A stretch of DNA of 64,000 nt from Coix lacryma-jobi var. lacryma-jobi (lineage: Eukaryota > Streptophyta > Magnoliopsida > Poales > Poaceae), in NCBI GenBank assembly GCA_009763385.1, contig VDCT01000326.1, forward strand, positions 310,001 through 374,000, in the 5' to 3' direction. The notes below the pieces were generated by a model. The model was not told where the DNA came from. It searched no databases and saw only the letters and a program-made list of their open reading frames with translations. Of the stretch, positions 1 through 10,440 are shown piece after piece (within the stretch, counting starts at the first letter, position 1; every line of letters begins with the position of its first letter). The position numbers were made by a program, and so were the translations under genes.

Positions 1-832
1 AATCCTGAGGATTGGTCATTGGACAAGTTGATAGCCATTTGTGCCCAAGAGGAGGAAAGAATCAAGGGTGCAACTGGTGGTGCAGTCAACTATGTGAAGA
101 AAGCGCAATAATAGTCCTAGCAACTCAAAGGCTCAGGGTAAGAAGCCAATGCAACAACAACAGTATAGGCCTCAGCCTCAGCAACAGCAACTGCAGTTGC
201 AACCGCAAAGGAGGATGGTGGACCCTAATCAGTGCCTCGAGTGCTTGAAGCCGGGACACCACAAGAAAGATTGTCTAGTCTTTTTAAAGATATTTTGACA
301 AGCAATGGTGAGAATGTTATTACATTTGTAAATGAATCTTTATATGTTCAATTTGATAAATCTACTTGGTGGATTGACTCTAGTGCAACTATTCATGTTG
401 CAAATTGTTTATAGGGATTCAGTTCGACAAGGACTATGCAAAGAAGCGAAAGATGGGTTAGAGTCGCCAATAGAGTTCGAGCTGATGTTGAAGCTGTTGG
501 CGATCTTCCTCTACAGTTGAATAATGGATTCGTTTTGATTCTTAGAGATGTTTTATTTGTACCTTCATTGCATAGAAACTTGATCAGTGTTTCACGTCTA
601 GATAAACATGGTTATGGTTGTCATTTTGGAGATGGCAAGTGTGAAATACTATTTAATAATGAATGTGTTGGTCTTGCCTTCGCGCAAGAAGATATTTATT
701 TGTTATCTCTTTGTGATAATGTGAATGTTGTCAGCAATGAGAATGTGAATGAGATTGTATCCTCGTCGAACAATCCGAATAGAAAGCAAAAGCGAACTCA
801 AAATGCATCGTCGAAATTATGACACTGTCGTT
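1..832 (+). pseudogene. copia gag C-terminus, protease and GAG-pre-integrase region
   Basis: A gag reading frame is open from base 1 and stops near 112. A zinc knuckle in another frame lies at 233-274 (CLECLKPGHHKKDC, the C-x2-C-x4-H-x4-C pattern). The aspartic protease segment follows at about 367-400 (WWIDSSATIHV, catalytic Asp codon at 376-378), then a stop. At 436-832 the linker before integrase is seen, including LFVPSLHRNLISVSRL. The conserved Trp expected before HCRLGHISRG is a TGA stop. The parts sit in different frames, so no full polyprotein can be made. The assignment is from motif order and is firm for the family but not for the lineage. Confidence 0.85.
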
Positions 833-2030
833 TAGGCCATATTTCGAGGGGGAGAATAGAAAGATTAGAAAGAAGAAGATGAGATTCTTCCTCCATTAGA
901 GTTCACAGAATTTGAGCAGTGCATCGACTGCATTAAAGGAAAATATGTAAAGCAAATAAAGAAAGATGCCAAAAGAAGTGCGAGAATTTTAGAGATAGTC
1001 CACACTGATATTTGTGGACCATTCCTGTTAAAAGTGTGGATGGTTATGACTCGTTTATAACATTCACAGATGATTATTCTTGGTATGGCTATATTTATCC
1101 AATTAAAGAGAGATCGGAAGCATTGGATAAATTTAAGATCTTTAAGCTTAAGTTGAAAATCAGCATAACTTAAAGATTAAAATAGTACATTCTGATCGTG
1201 TGGTGGAGAGTATTATGGGTGACATACCCCATATGACCAAATTCCTGGACCTTTTGCAAAGTTCTTGCAGAAAAATGACATAGTTGCTCAGTACTCCACA
1301 CCGGGGGAGCCTCAGCAAAATGGAGTGGCTGAAAGGCGCAACCGTACCCTGATGGATATGGTGCGCAACATGATGAGTTACTCATCTCAGCCACTAAGTC
1401 TGTGGATAGATGCGTTAAAAACCGCTATTCACATTCTAAACAGGGTCCCAAGTAAGTCGGTGCCTAAAACACCGTATGAATTGTGGACAGGAAGAGTACC
1501 CTCACTAAACTATTTACGTGTGTGGGGTGCCCCGCTGAGGCCAAAGTGTTTAACCCGAACATTGGGAAGCTGGATCCCAAAACAGTGAGTTGTCATTTCA
1601 TTGGTTATCCTGAAAAGTCCAAGGGTTATCGTTTCTATTGTTCAGACAGATATACAAAGTTCGTAGAAACGAGACACGCTGTGTTCTTGGAGGATGAATT
1701 GATCAGGGGGAGTCAGGCAGTGCGCAAGATTGATCTTGAAGAGAAGCGGGTATATGTACCCACTCCGATGATTCAGGAATCATTCTTCTCACTACCTGTT
1801 CCCAATGTCCCTACGGTGCCAGATATTGTAGTGACAGAACCTGTTGTTGACGTCCCTGTGGCAACACCTAGTGAACATGAGGAACCTGTTTCACAGGAAC
1901 CCATTGAAACTAGTGTTGCGCATGAGGAAGAAGAACAACAAGTTCCGATTGAACAGGAGCCATCTGATGATGGACCGAGGAGGTCCCAAAGAGCTAGAAG
2001 ATCTGTTATTCCTGCAGATTATGAAGTGTA
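833..2030 (+). pseudogene. copia integrase, frameshifted
   Basis: Integrase follows the gag-pre-integrase block. The HHCC zinc-binding part begins with HCRLGHISRG and reaches the CIDCIKGK segment near 920-945. The catalytic core shows the first Asp in the EIVHTDICGPF segment (about 985-1022) and FTDDYSWYGYI near 1065. The Glu region, NGVAERRNRTLMDMVRNMM, lies at about 1318-1375. A frame change near 1500 joins the core to the C-terminal part at 1483-2030, which ends in an acidic, Pro/Glu-rich linker before reverse transcriptase. Frame changes occur at about 1020, 1150 and 1520. The enzyme would insert element cDNA into the genome, but this copy cannot make it. Confidence 0.85.
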
Positions 2031-2914
2031 TAACACTGAAGAATTTCAAATGGAGGATGATCCCACCTCATTTGAACAAGCCATGAGAAGCGAACACTCG
2101 TCCAAGTGGCTTGAGGCCATGGAAGATGAGATAAAGTCAATGAGTACCAACGGTGTTTGGGACTTGGAGATAATTCCTAAAGGGGCCAAAACAGTAGGCT
2201 GCAAATGGGTCTACAATACGAAATATGACTCCCAAGGGAATGTAGAAAGGTTCAAAGCGCGACTTGTGGCAAAAGGCTTTATGCAAAGGGAAGGGATTGA
2301 TTACAATGAGACCTTTTCTCCAGTCTCATGTAAAGATTCCTTCAGAATCATAATGGCTCTAGTAGCACATTATGATTTAGAATTGCATCAGATGGATGTG
2401 AAAACGGCTTTCCTCAACGGTGAGTTGGAGGAAAACGTTTACATGGCACAACCAAAAGGTTTGTCGTGAAAGGAAAAGAACAGATGGGATGTTGCTTGAA
2501 GAAATCCATTTATGGATTGAAACAAGCATCCAGACAGTGGTATTTAAAGTTTGATGGCACAATAAAGAAGTTTGGGTTTATGGAAAATGTTGAGGACAAC
2601 TGTGTGTACTCCAAGTTCAAGAATGGAAAATTTATTTTCCTGATCTTGTATGTGGATGATATCTTACTCGTGAGTAGTGATATCAGTCTACTAAGGGAGA
2701 CAAAAGATTTCTTGTCCTCAAAATTTGATATGAAAGATCGCGGTGAAGCATCATTTGTTCTAGGCATCGAGATTCACCGAGATAGAAGAAAGGAGGTTAT
2801 AGGATTATCGCAAAAGGCATACTTAGAAAAGGTTCTGAAAAGATATAGTATGCATGCGTGTAAGCCTTCACCTGCACCAATAGTCAAGGGTGATAGATAT
2901 GAGGAATTTTAGCG
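2031..2914 (+). pseudogene. copia reverse transcriptase, one internal frameshift
   Basis: Reverse transcriptase of the RVT_2 (copia) family. The first part (to 2469) shows VGCKWVYNTKYDSQGNVERF, RLVAKGFMQREGIDYNETFS and QMDVKTAFLNGELEENVYMA. The frame then breaks at 2460-2470. The second part (2466-2912) carries KKSIYGLKQASRQWYLKF and the catalytic YVDDILLVS motif near 2650. Apart from the break the sequence is well preserved, so the element was lost fairly recently on a transposon time scale. A stop near 2910 separates it from RNase H. Confidence 0.92.
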
Positions 2915-3624
2915 CCCTAGGAACCAATATGAAATTGATCAAATAAAAGCGGTTTCATATGCTTCAGCTGTCGGAAGCTTACAGTATGCACAGGTGTGCA
3001 CACGCCCTGACTTGGCATTTGTTACCGGGCTACTTGACAGATTTCAATGTAATCCAGGACTAGAACACTGGAAATTGGTAAAAAAAAAGTCTTGCGTTAC
3101 CTACAAGGCACAAAAGGCCTCATGTTAACGTATAGAAAATCAGATTCCTTGCACATAGTATGGTACTCGGATTCTAATTATGCGGGAGATGAAAGAAAGT
3201 CCACATCAGGATATGTGTTCACTCTCGCTGGGGAGTAATATCATGGAAAAGCTCCAAACAAACCGTCACTACATCGTCCACAATGTATGCTGAGTTTGTA
3301 GCCTGTTTTGAGGCAACTGGGCAGGTGAATTGGTTGAAAAAATTCATACCCGGTTTGAAAGTGGTCGACGACATCTATAGGCCACTGAAGTTGTACTGCG
3401 ATAATAATCCGGCAGTACAATATGCTCACAACAATAGGTCAAGTGGTGCTGCCAAACACATTGACATAAAGTATTATGTTATGAAAGATAAAGTCCACGA
3501 TCAATCTATAAGTCTCGAGCATATCAGTACGAGTAAGATGCTCGCGGATCCGCTAACAAAAGGCTTACAACCCACAGTGTTCAAGGAACACGTTGCCGGC
3601 ATGGGGTTAATGGAAAGCCTATGA
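2915..3624 (+). pseudogene. copia RNase H domain
   Basis: The RNase H part starts in the TRPDLAF region (about 3001, broken frames) and becomes one open frame at 3283-3624. Visible copia motifs are MYAEFVACFEATGQVNWLKK, LYCDNNPAVQYAHNN, KHIDIKYYVMKDKV and the terminal ADPLTKGL signature. The ORF ends at 3624, about 160 bases before the polypurine tract. Frameshifts at 3090-3280, including an A-run at 3079-3087, break the upstream part. Confidence 0.9.
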
Positions 3625-3796
3625 TTCCTGGACTAAAGGGCCCAAAAGTAAAAGTATCTATTTCAAAACAGAGATGAACATTATGGCTGCTAAGTCTATC
3701 GGCAAAAGACCGTGACGATGAGGCATGCCTCTTACGCAAATCTATGATGGAATGAGAAAAGTAAAGTAACAGAAACTGGTGAGATCAAGGGGGAGA

Positions 3797-4329
3797 TAGT
3801 TAGGATGATCTCTTCACTAATAGCGCAACGGCTATTAGGCTTGACCTCGCGCCCTGATCGGGGGCGCCAACCCACTTAATGGCTGGCGGGCCCCGTCGCA
3901 CTGCGCATATAAAGAGGGTGGGGGTCGGCGGCTCTCAGTATGAGGTTCACCGTGAGCCACTGTTCCCCACCGACAAACCCTAATCCGATCTAGTGAGGGG
4001 CGCAACCAGCGACGGGAAGCTCCGCCGCCGCCGTTCCTCGTCGCTGCAACACTGGACCACGTCCGGCTTCGTCACCACCGAAGGACTCCTACGCCACCTT
4101 CTCCCCCTCGCGTCACCGACGACCCCCAGGAGCCCGAAGGCCATGGCGGGCGACGACTCCACCTCTTCTACTACTTCGTCGGGATCTAACAACCTCGGTA
4201 TGAACTGTATGAACTCCTAGACCTTTTCCCCTTTTGGATCTAGTCTCTAGTAGTTCGTAGGACTTGCTTATGCACTGTTAATTATCTACCCGACTAGATC
4301 TACTCCTAGTGATCCTGCGTATTTTATCA
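3797..4329 (+). repeat. right LTR of the copia element
   Basis: The LTR begins just after the polypurine tract. The expected TGTTAGG start reads TAGTTAGG here. A TATA box (TATAAAG, 3908-3914) follows about 110 bases in. The probable end is ATTTTATCA at 4329. The left LTR is outside the window, so boundaries rest on motif position alone and the right edge is uncertain by some tens of bases. Confidence 0.7.
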
Positions 4330-4640
4330 TAATCAGTCCGGCCAACAAAATAATGACAACCAAATTGAATACAGAAAATTAATGTGCGTGTCTAACACGT
4401 CCGGCCAGTAGCGCTCTCCATACACATCGATTGTCGTCGTACTCGTGCAGTGCATTGTCCGTCCAACGACCAAAGATATGATCTCCGATGACTCTCCGCG
4501 AATGCTGACTGATGATAATCCAACAAATTGACAAGGGGATATCATATTATAATAATTGTGGGGAAGATCATATGTTATACTAATTAATCAGAACATTGCC
4601 TAAATCAATGTTTGAGAAAGCAGATGTGTCAAAATGTCAT
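4330..4640. other. AT-rich spacer, no feature seen
   Basis: Between the copia LTR and the TA microsatellite I see no gene, terminal repeat or RNA gene. Confidence 0.5.
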
Positions 4641-4641
4641 A

Positions 4642-4712
<71 letters not shown>

Positions 4713-5103
4713 ACCCCGCTATTTGAAGCGCAACGCTCTAAATATTATTTAGAGCGTCACTAGTCATCAGTTCCCGCAACCATAAAAGTTACTACTAATT
4801 CTCACCCGCAATCGTAAATGGCAGCCACACCATTCTCTCTTCCATCCGCAACCGTAAAAGTTACTGCTAATTCTCATCCCACAACCGTAAATGTTATCCA
4901 GATCATTCTCTTTATTCTACGACATTTACGGTTGCGGGCTAAAATATTTACGGTTGCGGGATCGCTTTGCTAGTGCATATAGAAAGATGGTTGTTGGTAA
5001 CAATATTTACGGTTGTGGGATTTGGGATGCTCCGCCGGTGCTCTTAAATATTATTTAGAGTGTTTATATCCTAAATAGTAGTTCTATATATATATATATA
5101 TAT
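4641..5103. mobile_element. microsatellite-flanked MITE (Micron-like)
   Basis: A core at 4712-5087 is bordered by about 70 bp of (TA)n on the left and 16 bp on the right. The ends are inverted: CTCTAAATATTATTTAGAGC near 4737-4756 matches CTCTTAAATATTATTTAGAG near 5041-5060 in reverse complement, and GCTATTTGAAG on the left matches CTAAATAGTAG on the right. Inside, the 11-mer TTTACGGTTGC and its reverse complement GCAACCGTAAA recur at least six times, which would form several stem-loops. Micron elements of rice are known to sit inside TA microsatellites; membership of that group is inferred from this arrangement. Confidence 0.6.
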
Positions 5104-5817
5104 AATGACAAATACCACCAAGAAAACAGACCAAATACAAATAGATTAGTGACAAATTTGAATTTGGTGGAAGCGGCTGCTGCTGCATGCCTTTCCTTCC
5201 GTGGACCGCGCGTGTTCAACGGCCTTGAAAATTATACTGCTTGCTGCCGTTTTCTCACTCTCACCCAATGGAAGGAACATTTAAAGTTGCTAGGAATAGA
5301 CTCTTTCATGGACAGAGAGAGTATCTATAACTTTTATAAAGCAAAACGTCAAAACTTAACTATTTTTCTCAACGTGTGAGTTATTCACCTTATCAGTCCA
5401 CTGTAGAATGCATTTATAGTCAACCCCCATTTGCAATTATGATCTACACGTCAGCAAGACACATCATCTACTAACAAGCATTTAGGTGTCCACATCAGCG
5501 TACCACATCATCTACTAACATACGATAGACCAAATAATCAGCAATTTCTATACAATAGCAAGTGACAAAGTCTAAGCGTGTGTGTGCTTTCATCAGTTTT
5601 CAGGTTTCTAAGTTGCATAGTAAGAAAAACTGCACTTCCTACACTACACCCACGAAAGCTAAACAAAGATGTACTACACCTACTGGCGGTCCCTCCCTTT
5701 GAGCATTTTCAGTGGTCTATTATTCTAACCGCCGGCCGGGCCGTGCACATTTTATGTCCTGTCCACGCTAGTGTATGCAAACCCTATATTCTGTGTTGTA
5801 CAGAGAAATTCAACTAT
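5104..5817. other. spacer, no supported gene
   Basis: The longest reading frame here is 76 codons, with no recognisable motif. The segment CACATCATCTACTAACA occurs twice (5462-5478 and 5505-5521). I see no gene. Confidence 0.5.
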
Positions 5818-6042
5818 GGCCTTGTTTAGTTTGCGAACTTTTTGACGGAAAGTTTTGTAGCACTTTCGTTGTTATTTGACAAACTTTATCTAAACGTGGA
5901 CTAACTAGGCTCGAAAGATTCGTCTCGATATTTATATACAAACTGTGTAATTAGTTTTTTTACCTACATTTAATACTTCATGCATGCGTCTAAAATTCAA
6001 TGTGACCAAAAATCTTAATTTTTTTAGAAACTCAACATGACC
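5818..6042. mobile_element. Tourist-like MITE (PIF/Harbinger type)
   Basis: Starts GGCCTTGTTTAGTTTGCG and ends AACTCAACATGACC, the degenerate inverted copy of the start. The interior carries the CTAACTAGGCTCGAAAGATT and GTGTAATTAGTTTTTTTACC segments that recur in this grass family. The flanking 3-bp duplication is not clean (TAT and TGT). Non-coding. Confidence 0.75.
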
Positions 6043-6595
6043 TGTTTCCAGCTAGCCTAGAAGAGAGGGAGGAAGCTTCATACGTAAAATGCCAGCAACA
6101 CTCCTTTTTAATAAAATATTGTAAATACATGTGAAGTCGTGTTCTATGAAAAAAGGACAGCAGTAGTACTAGTTATTATTACTAGCTTCATTTTCTGTAT
6201 TGATGACCTGGGCTTGCACATCAGAATTGAATGGACTGTGAGCCGTCGTCGTCCAAATCGTGTCTTTGCACGCGCTGCGTCGTCATGGCCTGTGAAAATT
6301 TGTCTAGCTAGTTTGTGCTAGCTTGTCCAATACGCCGATAGGATCGGAGTAGCATATGCGTGCGTGCGCATGGTCTCCATGGTCGTCGTCGTCGTCAAAG
6401 CTAATAAGACGGATACTAGCGCGCGGGAGCTCTCGCATTGTGGCCGGTCATCGGTCGCGACTACGTCTGGACCTGCTGCTGCCTAACTAAAAAGCTAATG
6501 CCGCACGTTCGGGGAACAAGTCTCGACTCCATTCGCTCTTGAATGTATTTCACTTATCAACCGACTTATTATTAGCTGTATTTCGACTTATTCGT

Positions 6596-6773
6596 TCTTT
6601 TTTACAGAACACGTAAACGGAGGAGCGAGGCACACATGCATGCATGTCCGACTTAAGAGTTTCGCTGCCAAACATGCCCAAACAAAACAAAACAAAACAA
6701 AATCGCTCCCAAACTAACATGATGCCCAAACAGTTTCTTTTTTACAGAACACGTAAACGGAGGAGCGAGGCAC
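6596..6773. repeat. 38-bp direct repeat pair
   Basis: The same 38 bases, starting TCTTTTTTACAGAACACG, occur at 6596-6633 and 6736-6773, exactly 140 bp apart and without mismatch. Between them lie (AACAA)n runs. Perfect identity suggests a recent local duplication. Confidence 0.9.
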
Positions 6774-6814
6774 CCCTTGTCTCCGTCCGTACACGTAGTT
6801 GTGGTCAGAGCTGA

Positions 6815-6975
6815 GGTAGTCTAATTAACTAGGTTTAATAGGCTCATCTCTGAAATTAGTCCCTTTTGTGTAGTTAATTTTGTAATTAATATATATATTT
6901 AATACTCTAAATTAGTGTCTAGATATCTAATGTGATATATAGGGGGCTAAACTTTTATCCTTATAACCAAACACC
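6815..6975. mobile_element. partial Tourist-like MITE
   Basis: The right end reads ACCAAACACC, the usual inverted end of Tourist-type elements, preceded by GGGGCTAAACTTTTATCC and an AATTAGTCCC segment. The left terminus is not recognisable, so the element is truncated or diverged. Confidence 0.5.
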
Positions 6976-7737
6976 TTTTTTACTATGGGAAACAATTTTC
7001 TCTAATTTTGTTTTCTTTACAAGTAATATATAAAGTCATGTAAAATAAAGGTAGTGATGCCAGCTAAATAATGCCGGCTGCGGCGGCATTGAATTCCATG
7101 GCTCGCAACAATGCAAAAGTTAACAGGACATGATCAGCGGCGGCATACGGCGTACGGCCGGGTCAATAATATAATAAGACGTACAGTACTTTGATTTGGA
7201 GTCGGGTCAGGTAGACGAGGTCATCAGGCGCTTGATGCCCGGTTGCACGCAGAAACCTCTGCGAGACTGCAAATCCAGCGACGTACGGCGAGACTGGAGC
7301 ACCTTGTAAAGGTGGGTGACGCGCTGCCGCTTGCTCTTGCTAGCTGTTACTCGATCTTTTGTGTGGAAGTGGAAGAATGGAGACCATAACCTCCCTACGT
7401 TAGTTCAAAAGGAGCCATGCTTTAGATAGCGACATAGTCTCCAAAACGTAACTTTGACCACTTGTTTTTTTTAAAAAATATTTATTGAAAAGTGATATAT
7501 ATATATATATTTATGAAAATACTTTTCAAGACAAATTATTTATATGATATGATTTTTACATCTCTAAACTCTACAATTTAAAAGTTATATTCATGATTTA
7601 TATTTTCAATGTTTGACTCAAATCTTTTCTAAAACGACTTTTATCAAACTGGAGTACTACTGCTGTACGTACGATGCTGGCATGGCTGGCCCTGGACGGA
7701 CGACGTGCAGAACCTTTTCAAAAACTATTGTACAATA
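6976..7737. other. AT-rich spacer with a diverged MITE-like core
   Basis: 7430-7655 has the AACTTTGACCAC / TTTGACTCAAATC composition of degenerate Stowaway-like elements and a short (TA)n at 7497-7511. 7070-7310 is GC-richer low-copy DNA. I see no gene in either. Confidence 0.4.
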
Positions 7738-7827
7738 CTCCCTCCGTCCCAAATAACTGTCTCTAGAAATTCGTGTTTCCCTCACAGACACACTTTCCGC
7801 ACGACAGTTAAAAAGGGACGGAGGAAG
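7738..7827. mobile_element. short Stowaway MITE, 90 bp
   Basis: Ends are CTCCCTCCGTCCC and its inverted form GGGACGGAGGAAG, flanked by TA on both sides (7736-7737 and 7828-7829). At 90 bp it is far below the usual 200-300 bp. It is probably an internally deleted copy. Confidence 0.88.
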
Positions 7828-8274
7828 TACGTTGTAGAAAGAAGAAGACCATGAAATGCTAGCCGCTACCTGGCCGAATGGACGAACTGCGCTGGGCAGG
7901 CGCGCAGGCATATACGGAGGACTCGTTCCGGCGGGGGCGGCCGGCGGCCAGCTCTGCATGCACTGCACGGCCACGGGGGCCGGGCTCGCATGGCATGACC
8001 TGCGGCCTGCCTCCACCAATCAATCCGGCCGGCTGCACTGCACCTGCACACGTACCTGCATGTATGCGAGATGCGACGAACGAACCCTCGTACGTACGGT
8101 CGCTTGCCCGTGCATCATTTGCAGCCAAGGAAGAAGACCAGCAGCTTCTTGGCCTCTCTTCTTCGTGAAGAATGCATGCCGGCCCTGTGTGATCTGAGTC
8201 CGATCCCGATCCTGCGCGCGCGCCTTCACACCGTCAACGCCGTGGTCGTTGTCCGAGATACCTACAGTACAGTG
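7828..8274. other. GC-rich spacer, no supported gene
   Basis: Several overlapping frames are open only because the DNA is GC-rich; none has a recognisable domain. A stretch at 8012-8110 matches, in inverted orientation, DNA at about 34390-34460 (see findings). Confidence 0.5.
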
Positions 8275-8529
8275 CTCCCTCCGTCCACGAAGAATCGATT
8301 CCTAGAATCCGTGTCAGTCAAACATTTTAAACTTTGACTACTTTATAGAAAAGAGTAATAACATTTATGATATAAAATAAACATATTATGAAAATATATT
8401 CTATGATATATCTAATGATACAAATTTGAGATTATCAATTTTGATAGTTTTTTCTAGAAATTCGGTCAAAGTTTAAAAAGTTTGACTTAGGACAACTCTA
8501 GAAATCTATTTATTCATGGACGGAGGAAG
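8275..8529. mobile_element. Stowaway MITE
   Basis: Begins CTCCCTCCGTCCACG and ends TGGACGGAGGAAG, followed by TA at 8530-8531; the left TA reads TG. Interior arms CAAACATTTTAAACTTTGAC and GTCAAAGTTTAAAAAGTTTG are inverted copies of one another. Confidence 0.9.
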
Positions 8530-8674
8530 TACCTATGAAATTGAAAATGAAGCATGCATGCACGCTTTAAATCTAGTGGCGGTGGGGGTTTTCTTTTGTT
8601 CACAGTTCACTTTAAGAATGGAACACCGTACCCTCGGATTTCCATCTCCACCGTGCTGTGTTGTGTCGTCGAGG

Positions 8675-8979
8675 ACGACACCACAAGAACAAGGAATAAC
8701 AGTCGAAAATACATCACAGTTAATTTGCCATGACGATCGAAAAATCTGTCATGTATCTTACGTCATACATTTGCTGGACCAACTGGAGCCGTATTTTTTT
8801 TAATTAGAGGAGGTGCGCCCCCATCAAACGACACCACAAGAACAAGGAATAACAGTCGAAAATACATCACAGTTAACTTGTCATGACGATCGAAAAATCT
8901 GTCATGTATCTCACGTCATACATTTGCTGGACCAACTGGAGCCGTATTTTTTTTTAATTAGAGGAGGTGCGCCCCATCA
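8675..8979. repeat. tandem duplication, 153 bp x 2, possible CACTA end
   Basis: Two copies at 8675-8827 and 8828-8979 are almost identical. Each begins ACGACACCACAAGAACAAGG and ends in a GGAGGTGCGCCCC..CATCAA segment. The motif CACCACAAGAA resembles a CACTA terminus (CACTACAAGAAA) with one change, and a matching inverted end, TTTCTTGTAGTA, lies at 25081-25092. The block may therefore be the duplicated end of an old CACTA element. Confidence 0.7.
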
Positions 8980-9037
8980 ACTAGCTACACCACTCATCTA
9001 CTCTTACAGTATTTTTTTGTGTTTTTTTTTGCACTTT

Positions 9038-9104
9038 GCATTAACCAAGATTCGAACTGGTGACCTCTTGCATATGCACGTATAACCTCCACTACCACTC
9101 CACC
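9038..9104 (-). other. tRNA-like module inside CACTA DNA
   Basis: On the minus strand, GGTGGAGTGGTAGTGGAGG resembles an internal A box and CCAGTTCGAATCTTGG a B box / T-arm, about 30 bases apart as in tRNA genes. No good anticodon stem or acceptor is seen, so it is not a working tRNA gene. Similar modules occur at 33391-33456 and 33896-33966. Confidence 0.55.
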
Positions 9105-9194
9105 CTTTGTCATTAGTGTCTATATTCCATTTCAATTCTCCTCGTATTATGTTAAATTATGTGTAAATTGCTTGTTTGATGCTCTAAACGAATT

Positions 9195-9715
9195 CAAATT
9201 AAAAATTTGTCAACTACAAAGTTTCATAACTTTTTGAGATCTACACTTTTTGTTTAGGAAGTTTATCCATCCGAGGTCATTTACAAAATTTGAATTTAAA
9301 TTTGAGAAATTTCAAATGTAGTTTTCATTGACAAGATGGTTTCAAATTAAAATTTATCAACTACAAAGTTTCATAACTTTTTGAGATTTATGACTTTCAT
9401 TTTGGCTATTTTTTCATCTGATGTATTTTGAAAAAAAAATCAAATTTCAAAATTTTAAATTTAAATACAGTTTTGCATGACAACATGATTTCAAATTAAA
9501 AGTTGTTAACTATAAAGTTTCATAATTTTTTGAGCTCTACAACTTTCATTTCGGCGATTTCTCCATCCTAGGTCTTTTAAAAAATTCGAATTTTAAATTT
9601 TAAATTCAGACGCAGTTTTGCATGACAAGATGACTTCAAATTAAAAGTTTATAAACTACAAACTTTCATAACTTTTCAAGATCTACAATATTTATTTTAG
9701 TTATTTGACCATTTG
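9195..9715. repeat. AT-rich tandem array, 4 units of about 148 bp
   Basis: Units begin CAAATTAAAA at 9195, 9343, 9492 and 9637 and each contains CTACAAAGTTTCATAACTTT or a close variant. A related array in the opposite orientation is at about 32730-33310. Confidence 0.8.
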
Positions 9716-10214
9716 TACATCCGACATTGTGGTTCTAACATTATTCATAAAACATATATATCACTCTTGTAGTTTTATAAACTACCAGAGATACGAAGAT
9801 TTGTGAACAATTTTATTTTCGGTTTGTTAAATTGTTTTTTTTACACTCCGGAAAGACCTTCTTTGTCGGGTGCTTGAAAAATACTCTTCAAATCAATTGA
9901 CGCTCGGCAACATAGTTGTCGGTGGTACAAAAAAGGGGTACCCCCAATTAACGCAAACACCCGAACGCTCGCTCTCCGTCTCGCCTAAGCCCTCCAGGCC
10001 TCGGGCGAGCGCGCCCCCACACCTCGAGCCTTGACGCACGGGCCTCGAGCGGTACAGACAGCCGTACCGGCCCATACCACGCATTTAACGCCTTCACCTA
10101 CTCCGGTCATGTCCACTAGTGCCCAGCACGTACCACAGTAACTCGGTGTAAAGTCAAAAGTCTCGTTTTCACCACAAGCATGGGCAAAAGGGCACCAGTG
10201 CAGCACTGTTCGGC

Positions 10215-10440
10215 CTTGCCGGACACTGTAACCCCTCGAGGCCGGCTACGCGCCCCTCGAGCCAGGCACTGTCACCCCTCGAGGTCGGCTACGCGCCCCT
10301 CGAGCCAGGCACTGTCACCCCTCGAGGCCGGCTACGCGCCCCACGAGCCCTGCACTGTAACACCTCGAGCCAGCTCCGCGCCCCTCGAGCCCCGTGGTAT
10401 CACCTCGAAGCCGGCTCCGCGCCCTTCGAGTCCTAACTAC
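10215..10440 (+). repeat. LTR-internal tandem repeat, about 47 bp x 4-5
   Basis: Units read GCACTGTCACCCCTCGAGG followed by a (C/T)CGGCTACGCGCCCCTCGAGCC-like half. They lie about 270-500 bp upstream of the TATA box, where promoter or enhancer elements would be expected. Both LTRs have the array (24130-24345 in the 3' copy). Confidence 0.8.

Larger units (their letters stand above)
1..4329 (+). mobile_element. Ty1/copia LTR retrotransposon, 3' part, decayed
   Basis: The window opens inside the gag region of a Ty1/copia element. Domain order is that of copia: CCHC zinc knuckle, protease, integrase, reverse transcriptase, RNase H, then a polypurine tract (AAGGGGGAGA, 3787-3796) and the right LTR. 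Integrase lies before reverse transcriptase, which separates it from Ty3/gypsy. The left LTR and the gag start lie outside the window. The coding region is broken by several stops and frameshifts, so this copy is not autonomous. Confidence 0.93.
8980..9911 (-). mobile_element. CACTA element fragment (GCCGAGTGCC type), inverted
   Basis: In reverse complement this block repeats the interior of the small CACTA element at 32474-33771 in the same order: a subterminal TGCCGAG motif (about 9893-9911), a TTTTTACACTCCG segment, four AT-rich units, a GAATTCGTTTAG join and a tRNA-like module (9038-9104). It ends at 9911 where the Tat element begins. After removing that insertion the sequence continues CAACATAGTG, possibly the remnant of the CACTA terminus. 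Confidence 0.65.

Noticed and set aside
3980..4220. ORFs at about 4 kb on both strands
   Set aside because: They lie inside the copia right LTR and are non-coding.
5149..5379. 76-codon plus-strand ORF as a small gene
   Set aside because: No motif, no upstream support, and it lies between MITEs.
7856..8337. Cluster of overlapping ORFs near 8 kb as a host gene
   Set aside because: Six frames are open at once through GC content, and one runs into a Stowaway MITE.
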